Below are positions 9,039 through 17,147 of a stretch of DNA of 64,000 nt, piece after piece. Origin of the DNA: JAXMDC01 sp046349035 (GTDB lineage Bacteria; Pseudomonadota; Alphaproteobacteria; Rhizobiales; Kaistiaceae); contig JAXMDC010000003.1 of NCBI GenBank assembly GCA_046349035.1, forward strand, positions 186,001 to 250,000, written 5' to 3'. The notes beneath the pieces are model-generated. The model was given only the letters and a program-made list of their open reading frames with translations. It was not told the DNA's origin and ran no database searches. Numbering within the stretch: the first letter of the stretch is position 1; each line of letters opens with the position of its first letter. The translations under genes were made by a program, and so were the position numbers.

Positions 9039-9296
9039 TTGCCGTCACAAAGAGGCACAGGCGGTTCTGGGGGCAGGCTCTTGTGCGGGGCAATCGGCAG
9101 CGCCGGCTGCATCAAACCGGCCTTCCTGCGGGAAAAGACCGCCTCGCCGACGCTCGACCCGTTCGCGGCGGCCAAAGCGGCCGGCGGCGATCCCAGCCAG
9201 AAGAACGATCCGACGAAGGCGAACAAGCCCACCGACCCGGCCAAGCCGGCTGCCTACGCGCCCTATTCGAGCGGGGCGATCGACAGGCTCGTCTGA
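9039..9296 (+). CDS. Possible small hypothetical protein
   Basis: An 85-codon frame of unknown function; I do not recognise it. The N-terminal third is Gly-rich. The C-terminal half is charged and Pro/Lys-rich and looks protein-like: DPFAAAKAAGGDP, then KNDPTKANKPTDPAKPAAY, ending SSGAIDRLV. The start is a TTG and the true start may lie further in. In favour of a real gene, a GC-rich hairpin with TTTT sits just after the stop. Against it, there is no clear ribosome-binding site, and a minus-strand frame covers the same bases. Confidence 0.33.
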   Translation: MPSQRGTGGSGGRLLCGAIGSAGCIKPAFLREKTASPTLDPFAAAKAAGGDPSQKNDPTKANKPTDPAKPAAYAPYSSGAIDRLV

Positions 9297-9308
9297 TCGC
9301 CGGCCATT

Positions 9309-9337
9309 GGCGGCGTCGACCGAGGCCGCCGCCTTTT
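9309..9337 (+). terminator. Terminator-like hairpin after the small gene
   Basis: GGCGGC (9309-9314) pairs with GCCGCC (9325-9330), followed closely by TTTT at 9334-9337. It begins 13 bases after the stop of the small plus-strand frame. Confidence 0.4.
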
Positions 9338-9351
9338 CCCCGACTGGCGGG

Positions 9352-10305
9352 CTACGTCGCACCGGCCGAACGCCTGCCGAGGCCGAGGGCGGCAAGGGCA
9401 AGCGCGGCGCGGGTCCTGAGGTCGTAGCGGAGGCGCCGATACTTCACCTGGAGCGGCAGGCCCTCCCAGCCGACGCGGCGCAGGAAGCGTTGCGCCGTCC
9501 GATAGTCGCCGTGGCGCACGGCGATGCGGGCGACGGAGAGCGCCAGGATCGAGCGGCGGATGGCGATCGCGGCGGGGTCGAGGTGCCCACCCGAGAGGCG
9601 CCGATAGGCGCGGCTGATGTCGAGGAAGGCGCGGCGGGGGTCGGCGATGAAGCGCGCCTCCATGCGTTCCGGCGAGGCGTTATAGACGGCGACCAGGTCG
9701 GCGATCCCCTCGGCGTCGCCCTTGGCCACCAGCTGCGCCCAGAAGCAGGTGTCCTCGTCGTAGCGGGCGGCCTCGGGGAAGCGGATCGCACCGACGGCGC
9801 TTCGCCGCGCCAGGGCGGCGCCGATCTGCACCGGACGAAGGCGGCCGGAGAGATAGGCGCGGGCATTGCCGACGGCGCCGCGGCGGTAGCTCTGGGCGCG
9901 ACGCACGCGGTCGGGCTGACCGGGGATGCGGCGCAGGAACGAGCCGATGGCGAGAACGAGACGGGGATCAGCGGCGAGCGCCGAACGCATCCGCGCCAGC
10001 CCGCCCGGCAGAACCTGGTCGTCGGCGTCGATGAAGAAGACGAAGTCGCTTGTCGCCCGCTCAAGAGCGCGGTTGCGCGCGGCGCCGGGTCCCCGCCCGC
10101 CGCCGTCGATCACCGTCAGCGGCAGCGCCGAGGCATCGGCCGCCGTGCGGGCGGCGGCGGCGGTGCCGTCGTCGGAGGCGTCGTCGACGAGCAGCACGGT
10201 GGCGATCAGGTCGCGCGCCGCGGCGAGGCTGGCGAGGGTCGCGCCGATGCTGGCCACGGCGTTGCGGGCCGGAATGATCACGGTGATGTCGCGTAGGGCG
10301 GTCAT
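9352..10305 (-). CDS. Family 2 glycosyltransferase
   Basis: A 317-residue GT-A fold glycosyltransferase, expected to move a sugar from a nucleotide-sugar donor in the cytoplasm. The start MTALRDITVIIPARNAVASI is the classic GT2 opening. VLLVDDASDDGT gives the first Asp motif, GAARNRALE the acceptor-loop motif, and FVFFIDADDQV the DxD metal-binding site near residue 90. The C-terminal 100 residues are Arg-rich with no membrane helix. The ATG at 10305 is preferred over the TTG codons just upstream. Substrate is unknown; there is no polysaccharide cluster around it. Confidence 0.9.
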   Translation of the reverse strand: MTALRDITVIIPARNAVASIGATLASLAAARDLIATVLLVDDASDDGTAAAARTAADASALPLTVIDGGGRGPGAARNRALERATSDFVFFIDADDQVLPGGLARMRSALAADPRLVLAIGSFLRRIPGQPDRVRRAQSYRRGAVGNARAYLSGRLRPVQIGAALARRSAVGAIRFPEAARYDEDTCFWAQLVAKGDAEGIADLVAVYNASPERMEARFIADPRRAFLDISRAYRRLSGGHLDPAAIAIRRSILALSVARIAVRHGDYRTAQRFLRRVGWEGLPLQVKYRRLRYDLRTRAALALAALGLGRRSAGAT

Positions 10306-10422
10306 CAACAAAATCTTGTACCCTTACCGCCTCTCCGCCGTCTCGATCCGCATCGCCGCGCATATCCTAAGGAAGGCGACCGGCCCGGTCACGGCGGCGG
10401 ACGGCATATCTGCCGAGCGGGG

Positions 10423-12684
10423 TTAACGCGACCCGCCGGCCCGGCGCAGCATCGCGCCGAAGACATTGGCGTAGTCGTCGCTCCAGGGCGCTTCATCGCT
10501 CCGCGGATTCTTAACGCGCCAGCCGCGGGCCGGGGTCAAGGTGCCGAAGTCGGCGCTCCGCCTGGCGAGAGCAATGACCTCGGAGGGGTAGCGGTAGACC
10601 TCGATCCCCTCGGCGGTGCCGGCCTCCAGGATGCGAGCCATGAGACCGTTGGCGCGGCCGATGCCGGCGACCACCGACTGCAGTTCGAGATAGCGGTTCG
10701 ACACGTGAAAGACGATGAGGCCGCCTTCGCCGACCTTTCGGTTGTAGAGGGCCATCGCCTCCGTGGTCATCAGGTGAACGGGAATGGCGTCGGAGGAGAA
10801 GGCGTCGACGATGAGAATGTCGAAGGCGCCGTCGGCGGCGTCGGCAAGGGTCAGGCGGGCGTCGCCGAGATTGATCTTGGCCTGCGGCGCGCAGCCGCGA
10901 ACAAAGGGAAAGGCAGCGGGATTGGTGGCAATGTCGACGACCTTGCGGTCGATCTCGAAGAACTCCAGCGAATCCTCCGGCCGCGCCCAGCAGGCGAGCG
11001 TGCCGGTGCCGAGGCCGACGACGCCGATGCGGATCGGGCCGCCGTTCTCCTCGCGCACGGCGCGCACCGCCTGCGCCAGCGGCGCCTCGTCGTAATAGTA
11101 GCTGATCGGCGTCGGGCGGCCGGTGAGCGGACGGCCGCGCCCGTCGCGGATCTCGACGGCGCCGTGCGGCGTGGTGCCGTGGTAGAGGACGCGGAAGCGG
11201 CCGTCGACGGTCTCGGTGACGCGCAGGACGCCGAAGAAGCTCCGCGCCGCCGTGACGACATGCGGATCGGCGCCATAGGTGCGGGCGAGAGCGAAGACGA
11301 GAACGACGACGCCGGCGAAGGCGAACGACCAGCGGGCGAGAAACAGCGCGCCGACCAGCAGGACGCCGAGCAGGAACTTGAGGTCCTCGGCATCGAGGCG
11401 CGTGGTCCAGACGACGGCTGGGAGAAGCGAGGCAAGCGCCAGGACTGCCGCGGCGGCGAGGGCCCAGCGGTAGGGCTTTTCTGCCGGCAGCCGCAGCCCC
11501 GGCCGGAGCAGCGCGGCGGCAACGATGAGCAGCGGATATTCGAGGACGCTGGAAAAGACGTTCGGCGCGACTAGCCCGGCGAAGAGGCCGCCGACGGTGC
11601 CGCCGACCGACAGCCAGACGTAGAACTGGGTGAGATGGCTCGCCGGCGGCCGGCGGCGAGCGAGTTCGCCGTGGCAGGCCATCGCGACCAGGAAGAAGCC
11701 GACGAGATTGACCGCCATCGAGACGAGGATAGGCGCGATCAGCGGCATGGCCACGACAAGCGTGAGGAAGGCGAGCGCCGCCGGCTCCAGGCGCAGCACC
11801 AAACCGTGCGGCAGGAGCGGCCGGCGCTGGAAGGCGAGCGCGAAGGTGAGGAGGTAGAGCGCCAGCGGCACCACCCAGAGGAACGGCGCGGCGGCAACGT
11901 CGGTCGAGAGGTGCGCGGTCAGGGCGACAAGGAGGCCGGAGGGGATCGCGGCAAGCGCCACCCAATGGAGGGCATCGCCCCTCGTCGGCGCGGGAGCGGC
12001 AGGTGCGGCTGCCGGAGCGGAAGCTGGCGAGGGTCGGGCGCGCAGGCGGAGGGCACCGCTGGCGGCGACGAGGGCGATCAGGGCGTAGAAGCCGTAAGTC
12101 CAGGCCCCGCGCTGCGCGGCGAGCGGCCAGCGCGGCTCGATGATGAAGGGATAGGACAGGAGCGCCAGAAAGCTGCCGATGTTGCTCGCGGCATAGAGGA
12201 AATACGGGTCGTGAGCGCTTCGGTGGCCGGTGCCGGCGAACCAGGCCTGAAGCAGCGGCGCATTGGCCGAAAGAGCGAAGAATGGGAGACCGATCGAGGC
12301 AGCGAAGAGGCCGAGCAGCCACACTTCCTCGGCATCGGGCGGCGGGCGGCCCCAGCCGTCGGCGACGGCAAGCGGCAGCGTCCAGGCAGCGGCGAGCAGC
12401 ACGCCGATATGGACGAGAAGGCCGAGCCACGGCGGCAGGCGCGTCGCCAGCACGTGGGCGTAGAGGTAGCCGAGCAACAGGCCGGCCTGGAAGAACACCA
12501 TCGCCACCGACCAGACACCGGGCGAGCCGCCAAGGCGCGGCAGCACCATCTTGGCGAACATCGGCTCGACGACGAAAAGGAGGCAGGCGGAGAGGAAGAT
12601 CGCCGCGGTGAAGACAAGCAGCGAGAGCGCCCCACGGCCAGCGGCGCGGGCGGGCGCGGGGGCTGCGGGCTCTTGCGCGGACAT
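10423..12684 (-). CDS. Membrane-anchored spermidine-synthase-like protein
   Basis: A 753-residue fusion. The N-terminal half has about ten hydrophobic helices, starting at LSLLVFTAAIFLSACLLFVVE, with the family motif FVVEPMFAKMVLPRLGGSPGVW. The C-terminal third is a spermidine-synthase/methyltransferase fold: IGVVGLGTGTLACWA (SAM-type glycine loop), FFEIDRKVVDIA, and ILIVDAFSSDAIPVHLMT. Such fused spermidine synthases are common in Proteobacteria, and whether they make polyamines is unproven. The open frame continues to 12897, but the ATG at 12684 (MSAQEPAAPAPA) begins the protein-like part. It lies 47 bases from the ABC permease gene on the same strand. Confidence 0.88.
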   Translation of the reverse strand: MSAQEPAAPAPARAAGRGALSLLVFTAAIFLSACLLFVVEPMFAKMVLPRLGGSPGVWSVAMVFFQAGLLLGYLYAHVLATRLPPWLGLLVHIGVLLAAAWTLPLAVADGWGRPPPDAEEVWLLGLFAASIGLPFFALSANAPLLQAWFAGTGHRSAHDPYFLYAASNIGSFLALLSYPFIIEPRWPLAAQRGAWTYGFYALIALVAASGALRLRARPSPASAPAAAPAAPAPTRGDALHWVALAAIPSGLLVALTAHLSTDVAAAPFLWVVPLALYLLTFALAFQRRPLLPHGLVLRLEPAALAFLTLVVAMPLIAPILVSMAVNLVGFFLVAMACHGELARRRPPASHLTQFYVWLSVGGTVGGLFAGLVAPNVFSSVLEYPLLIVAAALLRPGLRLPAEKPYRWALAAAAVLALASLLPAVVWTTRLDAEDLKFLLGVLLVGALFLARWSFAFAGVVVLVFALARTYGADPHVVTAARSFFGVLRVTETVDGRFRVLYHGTTPHGAVEIRDGRGRPLTGRPTPISYYYDEAPLAQAVRAVREENGGPIRIGVVGLGTGTLACWARPEDSLEFFEIDRKVVDIATNPAAFPFVRGCAPQAKINLGDARLTLADAADGAFDILIVDAFSSDAIPVHLMTTEAMALYNRKVGEGGLIVFHVSNRYLELQSVVAGIGRANGLMARILEAGTAEGIEVYRYPSEVIALARRSADFGTLTPARGWRVKNPRSDEAPWSDDYANVFGAMLRRAGGSR

Positions 12685-12731
12685 GCGGCGGACAGTGCCT
12701 GCGGCGACTGCTTCTGGCAACGCCGGGCCGG

Positions 12732-13547
12732 TCAGCGCTCCGCCGACCAGCGGAAGGTGACGAGGCAGAGAACGAAGGCGAGCACCGCCCAGCCGATCAG
12801 CGCGAGAGCCACCATCGGCAGTTCGAAGCTGCCGCCGACTTCGTTGGCGGCGAGCGCCGGCGGCAGGAAGGCGGCCCGCATCCCCTGGGTCATCCATTTC
12901 AGCGGGAAGAGCGAGGCGATCTGCTGCATCCAGCCGGGAAGTTGCGAGAACGGGAAGTAGACGCCGGAGACGAACTGCAGGACGATGGCGATCGGCGTCA
13001 CCACCGCCGGCGCGCGCTTCCCCTCGCGAGGCACCGAGGAGAAGGCGATGCCGCAGAGCGTGCAGGCGGTGATGCCGAGCAGCGACACCCAGCCGAGCGT
13101 CAGCCAGGCTTCCAGCGACTGCGGCAGCGGCACAGCGTAGAGGAGGCGCGCGGCGGCGATCAGCAGCGCGGTCTCGAGGAGACCGGCGACCAGCACCATG
13201 ATCACCTTGCCGATGAAATAGGCCGAGCGCGGCATCGGCGTGCCGGAGAGGCGCTTCAGCACACCGCGATCGCGCTCGATCGGGATCTGGATCGCCAGCG
13301 ACTGGAAGCCGACCGAGAGGATGCCGGCGGCGACCATGCCGGCGACGAAGTAGCGGGTGAAGGCAATGCCGGGAGCGACCTCGCCCTTGAAGATGGCGCC
13401 GAAGATGAGAAGGAGCAGGATCGGGAAGGCGAAGACGAAGATCACCTGCTCACGGCTGCGAAAGAACAGCTTCAGCTCCAGGCGGCCGCGAAGGAGCCCG
13501 AGGGCGAGCGCGCTCGGCTGACGGAGCGGGGTTGCCGGCGCGCTCAT
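12732..13547 (-). CDS. ABC-2 type transporter permease
   Basis: A 271-residue membrane subunit of an ABC exporter. It shows six hydrophobic segments, beginning with QVIFVFAFPILLLLIFGAIF near residue 35, and carries the ABC-2 permease signature SGVYFPFSQLPGWMQQIASLFPLKW near residue 215. The start overlaps the stop of the upstream ATPase gene by four bases, so the two are translationally coupled and form one exporter. The substrate is unknown; relatives export drugs, polyketides or small lipids. Confidence 0.92.
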   Translation of the reverse strand: MSAPATPLRQPSALALGLLRGRLELKLFFRSREQVIFVFAFPILLLLIFGAIFKGEVAPGIAFTRYFVAGMVAAGILSVGFQSLAIQIPIERDRGVLKRLSGTPMPRSAYFIGKVIMVLVAGLLETALLIAAARLLYAVPLPQSLEAWLTLGWVSLLGITACTLCGIAFSSVPREGKRAPAVVTPIAIVLQFVSGVYFPFSQLPGWMQQIASLFPLKWMTQGMRAAFLPPALAANEVGGSFELPMVALALIGWAVLAFVLCLVTFRWSAER

Positions 13548-14404
13548 CTCGCCCCTCCCCGCTCGCCGTCGATCATCTCGAGGTAGACATCCTCCAGGGT
13601 CGGGCGGCCGACCGAGAGGCCGGGGACTTCGCCGCCGAAGCGCTGGGCGAGTTCGCCGACGAGGCGCGTCGGCTGGTCGGTCTCGGCGCGCTCCGGGCCC
13701 GACGGGCCGTGCCAGCGCACGATCGCCGGGCGGCGGTCGCGGCCGGCGAGGCGGGCCGGCGGCGAGACTTCCAGCACCCTCCCCCGGGCGATGACGGCGA
13801 CGCGGGCGGCGAGCGCTTCGGCTTCGTCGAGATAGTGGGTCGTCAGGAGGACGGTGGTGCCGGTGGCGGCGAGGTCGCGCACCAGCGTCCAGAATTCGCG
13901 TCGCGCCTCGGGATCGAAGCCCTGCGTCGGCTCGTCGAGGAACAGCAGCTCGGGCCGGCCGACGATGCCGAGCGCGACTTCCAGGCGGCGGCGCTGGCCG
14001 CCGGAAAGCGTCTTGGCGCGGGCGTCGCGTTTGCCGGCAAGGCCGACGCGGGCGATCACCGCTTCGGGGTCGTCGGCCTTGGCGTAGTAGTGCGCGAAGT
14101 GGCCGACCACTTCGGCGACGGTCAGTTCCTCGAACTCGCCGTTGCCCTGGAGGACGATGCCGATGCGGGCGCGCCAGGCGGCCGAGGCGCGGCGCGGATC
14201 CTCGCCGAGCACCTCGACCTCGCCGCCGTCGCGGCCGCGGAAGCCCTCGAGGATCTCGACCGTCGAGGTCTTGCCGGCGCCGTTCGGACCGAGGAGGGCG
14301 AAGATCTCGCCGCGGGCGACGTCGAGGTCGATGCCGTCGATGGCGCGCAGCGTGCCGTAGGATTTGGTCAGGCCGCGCACGCGGATGGCTGGGGCTGAGG
14401 ACAT
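13544..14404 (-). CDS. ABC transporter ATP-binding protein
   Basis: A 286-residue ATPase of the CcmA/drug-export type. Motifs in order: Walker A GPNGAGKTS near residue 39, signature LSGGQRRR near 133, Walker B LLFLDEPTQGFDP near 155, and the switch histidine in TTHYLDEAEAL. The C-terminal region after residue 215 is variable. It is the first gene of a two-gene leftward unit with the ABC-2 permease (ATGA overlap). The divergent MFS gene is 203 bases away across an AT-rich operator-like stretch. Confidence 0.95.
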   Translation of the reverse strand: MSSAPAIRVRGLTKSYGTLRAIDGIDLDVARGEIFALLGPNGAGKTSTVEILEGFRGRDGGEVEVLGEDPRRASAAWRARIGIVLQGNGEFEELTVAEVVGHFAHYYAKADDPEAVIARVGLAGKRDARAKTLSGGQRRRLEVALGIVGRPELLFLDEPTQGFDPEARREFWTLVRDLAATGTTVLLTTHYLDEAEALAARVAVIARGRVLEVSPPARLAGRDRRPAIVRWHGPSGPERAETDQPTRLVGELAQRFGGEVPGLSVGRPTLEDVYLEMIDGERGGAR

Positions 14405-14551
14405 GGGAACGCTTCTACCTCATTGCCGGCGCTGGCTTTTCGGTGGGGACCGCCCGGCGGCGGACGGCCCGGCCTTGTAACGGTTCGCGGCAATGGCGGC
14501 CAGGGCACCGGCTCACCCGATCTTCGCCGCGGCCCCGCCCTCACTCTTCTG

Positions 14552-14571
14552 AATATTCTTTACAGAATATT
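14552..14571. promoter_or_regulatory. Perfect 8-bp inverted repeat, probable PadR operator
   Basis: AATATTCT (14552-14559) and AGAATATT (14564-14571) are perfect arms around TTAC, in an AT-rich island within GC-rich DNA. It lies 36 bases upstream of the MFS exporter gene, whose downstream partner encodes a PadR repressor. Autoregulation of such exporter-repressor pairs is common, so this is the likely operator and overlaps the promoter. Confidence 0.6.
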
Positions 14572-14607
14572 TTGTCCCGGCTAAGAGCGGGCGGTCAATA
14601 GGATCGG

Positions 14608-16350
14608 ATGGCGGCACGCATGGACCAGCAAGCACCAGGAGCGCCGGCGGCGAGCAAGGCCGCCATCGAACTCGCGCCGCAGCGGCGGCGGCTCGTCACC
14701 GCGATCATCCTCCTCGCCTTCTTCATGGACGTGCTCGACACCTCGATCGTCAATGTGGCGATCCCGGCGATCCAGGACGGCCTCGGCGCCAGCTATGCGG
14801 CGATCCAGTGGGTGATCGCCGGCTACTCGCTCGCCTTCGCGCTGTTCCTGATCACCGGCGGCCGGCTCGGCGACATCTTCGGCTACCGCACCCTGTTCGT
14901 CGCCGGGATGGTCGGCTTCACCATCGCCTCGGCGTTGTCGGGTCTGGCACCGACCATCGAGGTTCTCATCGCCGCGCGCTTTCTGCAGGGGACGATGGCT
15001 GCGGTGATGGTGCCGCAGATCCTCTCGACCATCCAGGTGATCTACGCCCGCGAGGAGCGGAAGAACGTCACCGGCTTCTACGGCGCCGCAGCGGGTCTGG
15101 CCTCGGTGATGGGGCCGGTGGTCGGGGCGCTGCTGATTGCCGCCGATATCGGCGGCCTCGGCTGGCGCATGATCTTCCTGGTCAACGTCCCGGTCGGCAT
15201 TGCCGCGGCGATCGCCGCCGCACTCTTCCAGCCGGACGCCCGCTCGCCGAGCCCGCTGAAGATCGATGCGGTCGGCGTCGGCCTCATCCTCCTCGCCATG
15301 CTGCTCCTGATGTACCCGCTGATCCAGGGGCGCGAACTCGACTGGCCGGCCTGGACGTTCCTCGCCATGGCAGCCTCGCTTCCGGTCTTCGCCGCCTTCG
15401 CCTGGAGCCAGGTCGCCAAAGAGCGGCGCGACGGCTCGCCTCTCCTGGTGCCGGGGCTCTTCGCCCTCCCCGCTTTCGTCGTCGGCATCGCCATCAACGC
15501 TTCGCTCTATGCGGTGATCGCCGCGTTCTTCCTCACCTTCACCATCCACCTGCAGATCGGCCTCAATTTCAGCGTCCTCGCCGCCGGCCTCACCGGCATC
15601 CCGTTCTCGATCGGCATCGGCCTCACCGCCGGCCTCTCCGGGCCGGTGCTGGTGCCGCGCTTCGGCCGCAACCTCCTCAGCGTCGGGGCGCTGACGATGG
15701 CCGCCGGGTGCGGCCTGGTCGCCGCGGCGGCCGGGTTCTTCGGCGGCGCGCTGCAGAGCTGGCAGCTGGCGCCCGGGCTTTTCATCGCCGGCGCCGGCAT
15801 GGGCATGATCGTCGCGCCGGTGGTTGCCTTCATCCTCGCCGGGGTGCCGGTGCAGGATGCCGGCTCCGCCTCCGGCGTGATCAGCGCGGTCGGCCAGGTC
15901 GGCTCGGCGATCGGGGTGGCGGTGATCGGCGTCATCTTCTTCGGCGCCATCGCCGAGCGCGCCGACGAGGCGACGTTCAGCGTCGAGGCGGCGCTCCGCG
16001 CCGACCTCACGGCTGCCGGGGTCAACGAGTTTGCCGCCAACCGCATCTTCACGCAGTTCCAGATCTGCTTTGCCGATATCGCCGGCCAGAAGTCGGCGAA
16101 AGGCGGCACTGACGACTGCCGGCCGGAGAACGCCGCAGCAAACCTCGCCGCGCAAGGCATCGTCGGGGACCGGGCGGGGATCCAGCGCGCGCTGGTTCAG
16201 CGCGCACGCGAGGCCGGCGAATGGGATTTCGCCCGCGCCTTTGTCGAGGCGGTCGGCTGGCAGATCGCCTGGGTGCTGGCGATCTTCGCCCTCACCTTCT
16301 TCCTGCCGCGGGTGCCGGCCACGCCCGAGACCGCGGGAGCCGCGGCATGA
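14608..16350 (+). CDS. DHA2-family (14-TM) MFS exporter
   Basis: A 580-residue drug:proton antiporter of the EmrB/QacA type. Motifs: FMDVLDTSIVNVAIPAI in TM1, the A-type motif GGRLGDIFGYRTLF after TM2, and further TM segments up to FALTFFLPRV near the C-terminus; a soluble loop of about 80 residues precedes the last helix. The ATG at 14608 has AGGA upstream, and an ATG at 14620 is an alternative. Its stop overlaps the start of the PadR gene by four bases. The substrate cannot be told, but the repressor pairing suggests export of a compound that the repressor senses. Confidence 0.93.
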   Translation: MAARMDQQAPGAPAASKAAIELAPQRRRLVTAIILLAFFMDVLDTSIVNVAIPAIQDGLGASYAAIQWVIAGYSLAFALFLITGGRLGDIFGYRTLFVAGMVGFTIASALSGLAPTIEVLIAARFLQGTMAAVMVPQILSTIQVIYAREERKNVTGFYGAAAGLASVMGPVVGALLIAADIGGLGWRMIFLVNVPVGIAAAIAAALFQPDARSPSPLKIDAVGVGLILLAMLLLMYPLIQGRELDWPAWTFLAMAASLPVFAAFAWSQVAKERRDGSPLLVPGLFALPAFVVGIAINASLYAVIAAFFLTFTIHLQIGLNFSVLAAGLTGIPFSIGIGLTAGLSGPVLVPRFGRNLLSVGALTMAAGCGLVAAAAGFFGGALQSWQLAPGLFIAGAGMGMIVAPVVAFILAGVPVQDAGSASGVISAVGQVGSAIGVAVIGVIFFGAIAERADEATFSVEAALRADLTAAGVNEFAANRIFTQFQICFADIAGQKSAKGGTDDCRPENAAANLAAQGIVGDRAGIQRALVQRAREAGEWDFARAFVEAVGWQIAWVLAIFALTFFLPRVPATPETAGAAA

Positions 16351-16952
16351 CGACAGCGAGCAAACGGCGGCCCGCCAACCCGCTGGCGCTAGCGGTCCTC
16401 GCCTGCCTCGGCGAGAAGCCGATGCATCCTTACGAAGTGGCGATGACGCTACGAAGCCGCCACCGCGACGACAGCATCCGCCTCAATTACGGCGCGCTCT
16501 ACGGCGCGGTCGAGGGGCTTTGTCGCAGCCAGCTGATCCAGCCGGAGGAGCGCGAGCGCGCCGGTAACCGCCCGGAGCGCACCGTCTACCGCTTGACCGA
16601 AGCGGGGAAGCACGAACTCAGCGATTGGCTCGCCGAGCTGCTGTCGCGGCCGACCAAGGAATACACCGCCTTCGGCGCCGGCCTGTCGCTGATCGGCGTC
16701 TTGCCGGCTCCGGAGGCGGCGCGCCTTCTCGCCGAACGCTGCCGGCAGCTCGAAGCGCTGATCGCGGCGGACGCCTCGGTCGATGCGCTGATCTCCGGCG
16801 GGGGCGTGGCGCGCATCCACGTCCTCGACCGCGAATACCGCGCGCAGATGCTCGCGGCCGAACTCGCCTGGTTGAGGAGCCTCGTCGCCGACCTCGATGC
16901 CGGGACAGTCGGCGGGGGAAAGAGAAGGCGGCGCGAGCGGCGGCGTGTGTGA
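16347..16952 (+). CDS. PadR-family transcriptional repressor
   Basis: A 201-residue winged-helix regulator. The PadR core is clear: LALAVLACLGEKPMHPYEV, then IRLNYGALYGAVEGL and the wing ERTVYRLTEAGKHEL. A C-terminal helical dimerisation region follows, then a very basic tail (GKRRRRERRRV). The ATG at 16347 overlaps the exporter stop (ATGA), so the two are one transcript. It most likely represses its own operon through the AT-rich inverted repeat upstream of the exporter gene. Confidence 0.92.
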   Translation: MTTASKRRPANPLALAVLACLGEKPMHPYEVAMTLRSRHRDDSIRLNYGALYGAVEGLCRSQLIQPEERERAGNRPERTVYRLTEAGKHELSDWLAELLSRPTKEYTAFGAGLSLIGVLPAPEAARLLAERCRQLEALIAADASVDALISGGGVARIHVLDREYRAQMLAAELAWLRSLVADLDAGTVGGGKRRRRERRRV

Positions 16953-17010
16953 GCGGCCAGCGGTCGGGCGCCCCACATCGGCCAGGGTGCGCGCATTATC
17001 GACGCCCTGA

Positions 17011-17025
17011 CGCAAGCGCCTTGCG
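17011..17025. promoter_or_regulatory. Inverted repeat upstream of the cytochrome b561 fusion gene
   Basis: CGCAAG, CGC, CTTGCG form a perfect 6-bp inverted repeat. It lies about 120 bases upstream of the cytochrome gene, followed by the repeated phrase CAAAATTG (17026 and 17057). Possible operator; no cognate regulator gene is next to it. Confidence 0.35.
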
Positions 17026-17147
17026 CAAAATTGCCCCTTTCGCGCACGCGCTTTTCAAAATTGTCGCCCGATCTTGGTCGGATTTGCTGACCAGGGTTTC
17101 CGAGGTTCTTGGCAGATGGCGCCGCTTCGTCGGCGTCCTCGAAGCCG

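Larger units (their letters stand above)
8943..9351. other. Gap between fhs and the glycosyltransferase gene
   Basis: 409 bases between two leftward genes. It contains one plausible short plus-strand gene (9039-9296) followed by a terminator-like hairpin, both listed separately. Nothing else is recognisable. Confidence 0.5.

Noticed and set aside
8957..9244. Minus-strand 95-codon frame in the fhs gap
   Set aside because: Although it starts with a hydrophobic stretch, its bases overlap the better plus-strand frame, and it has no ribosome-binding site or conserved look.
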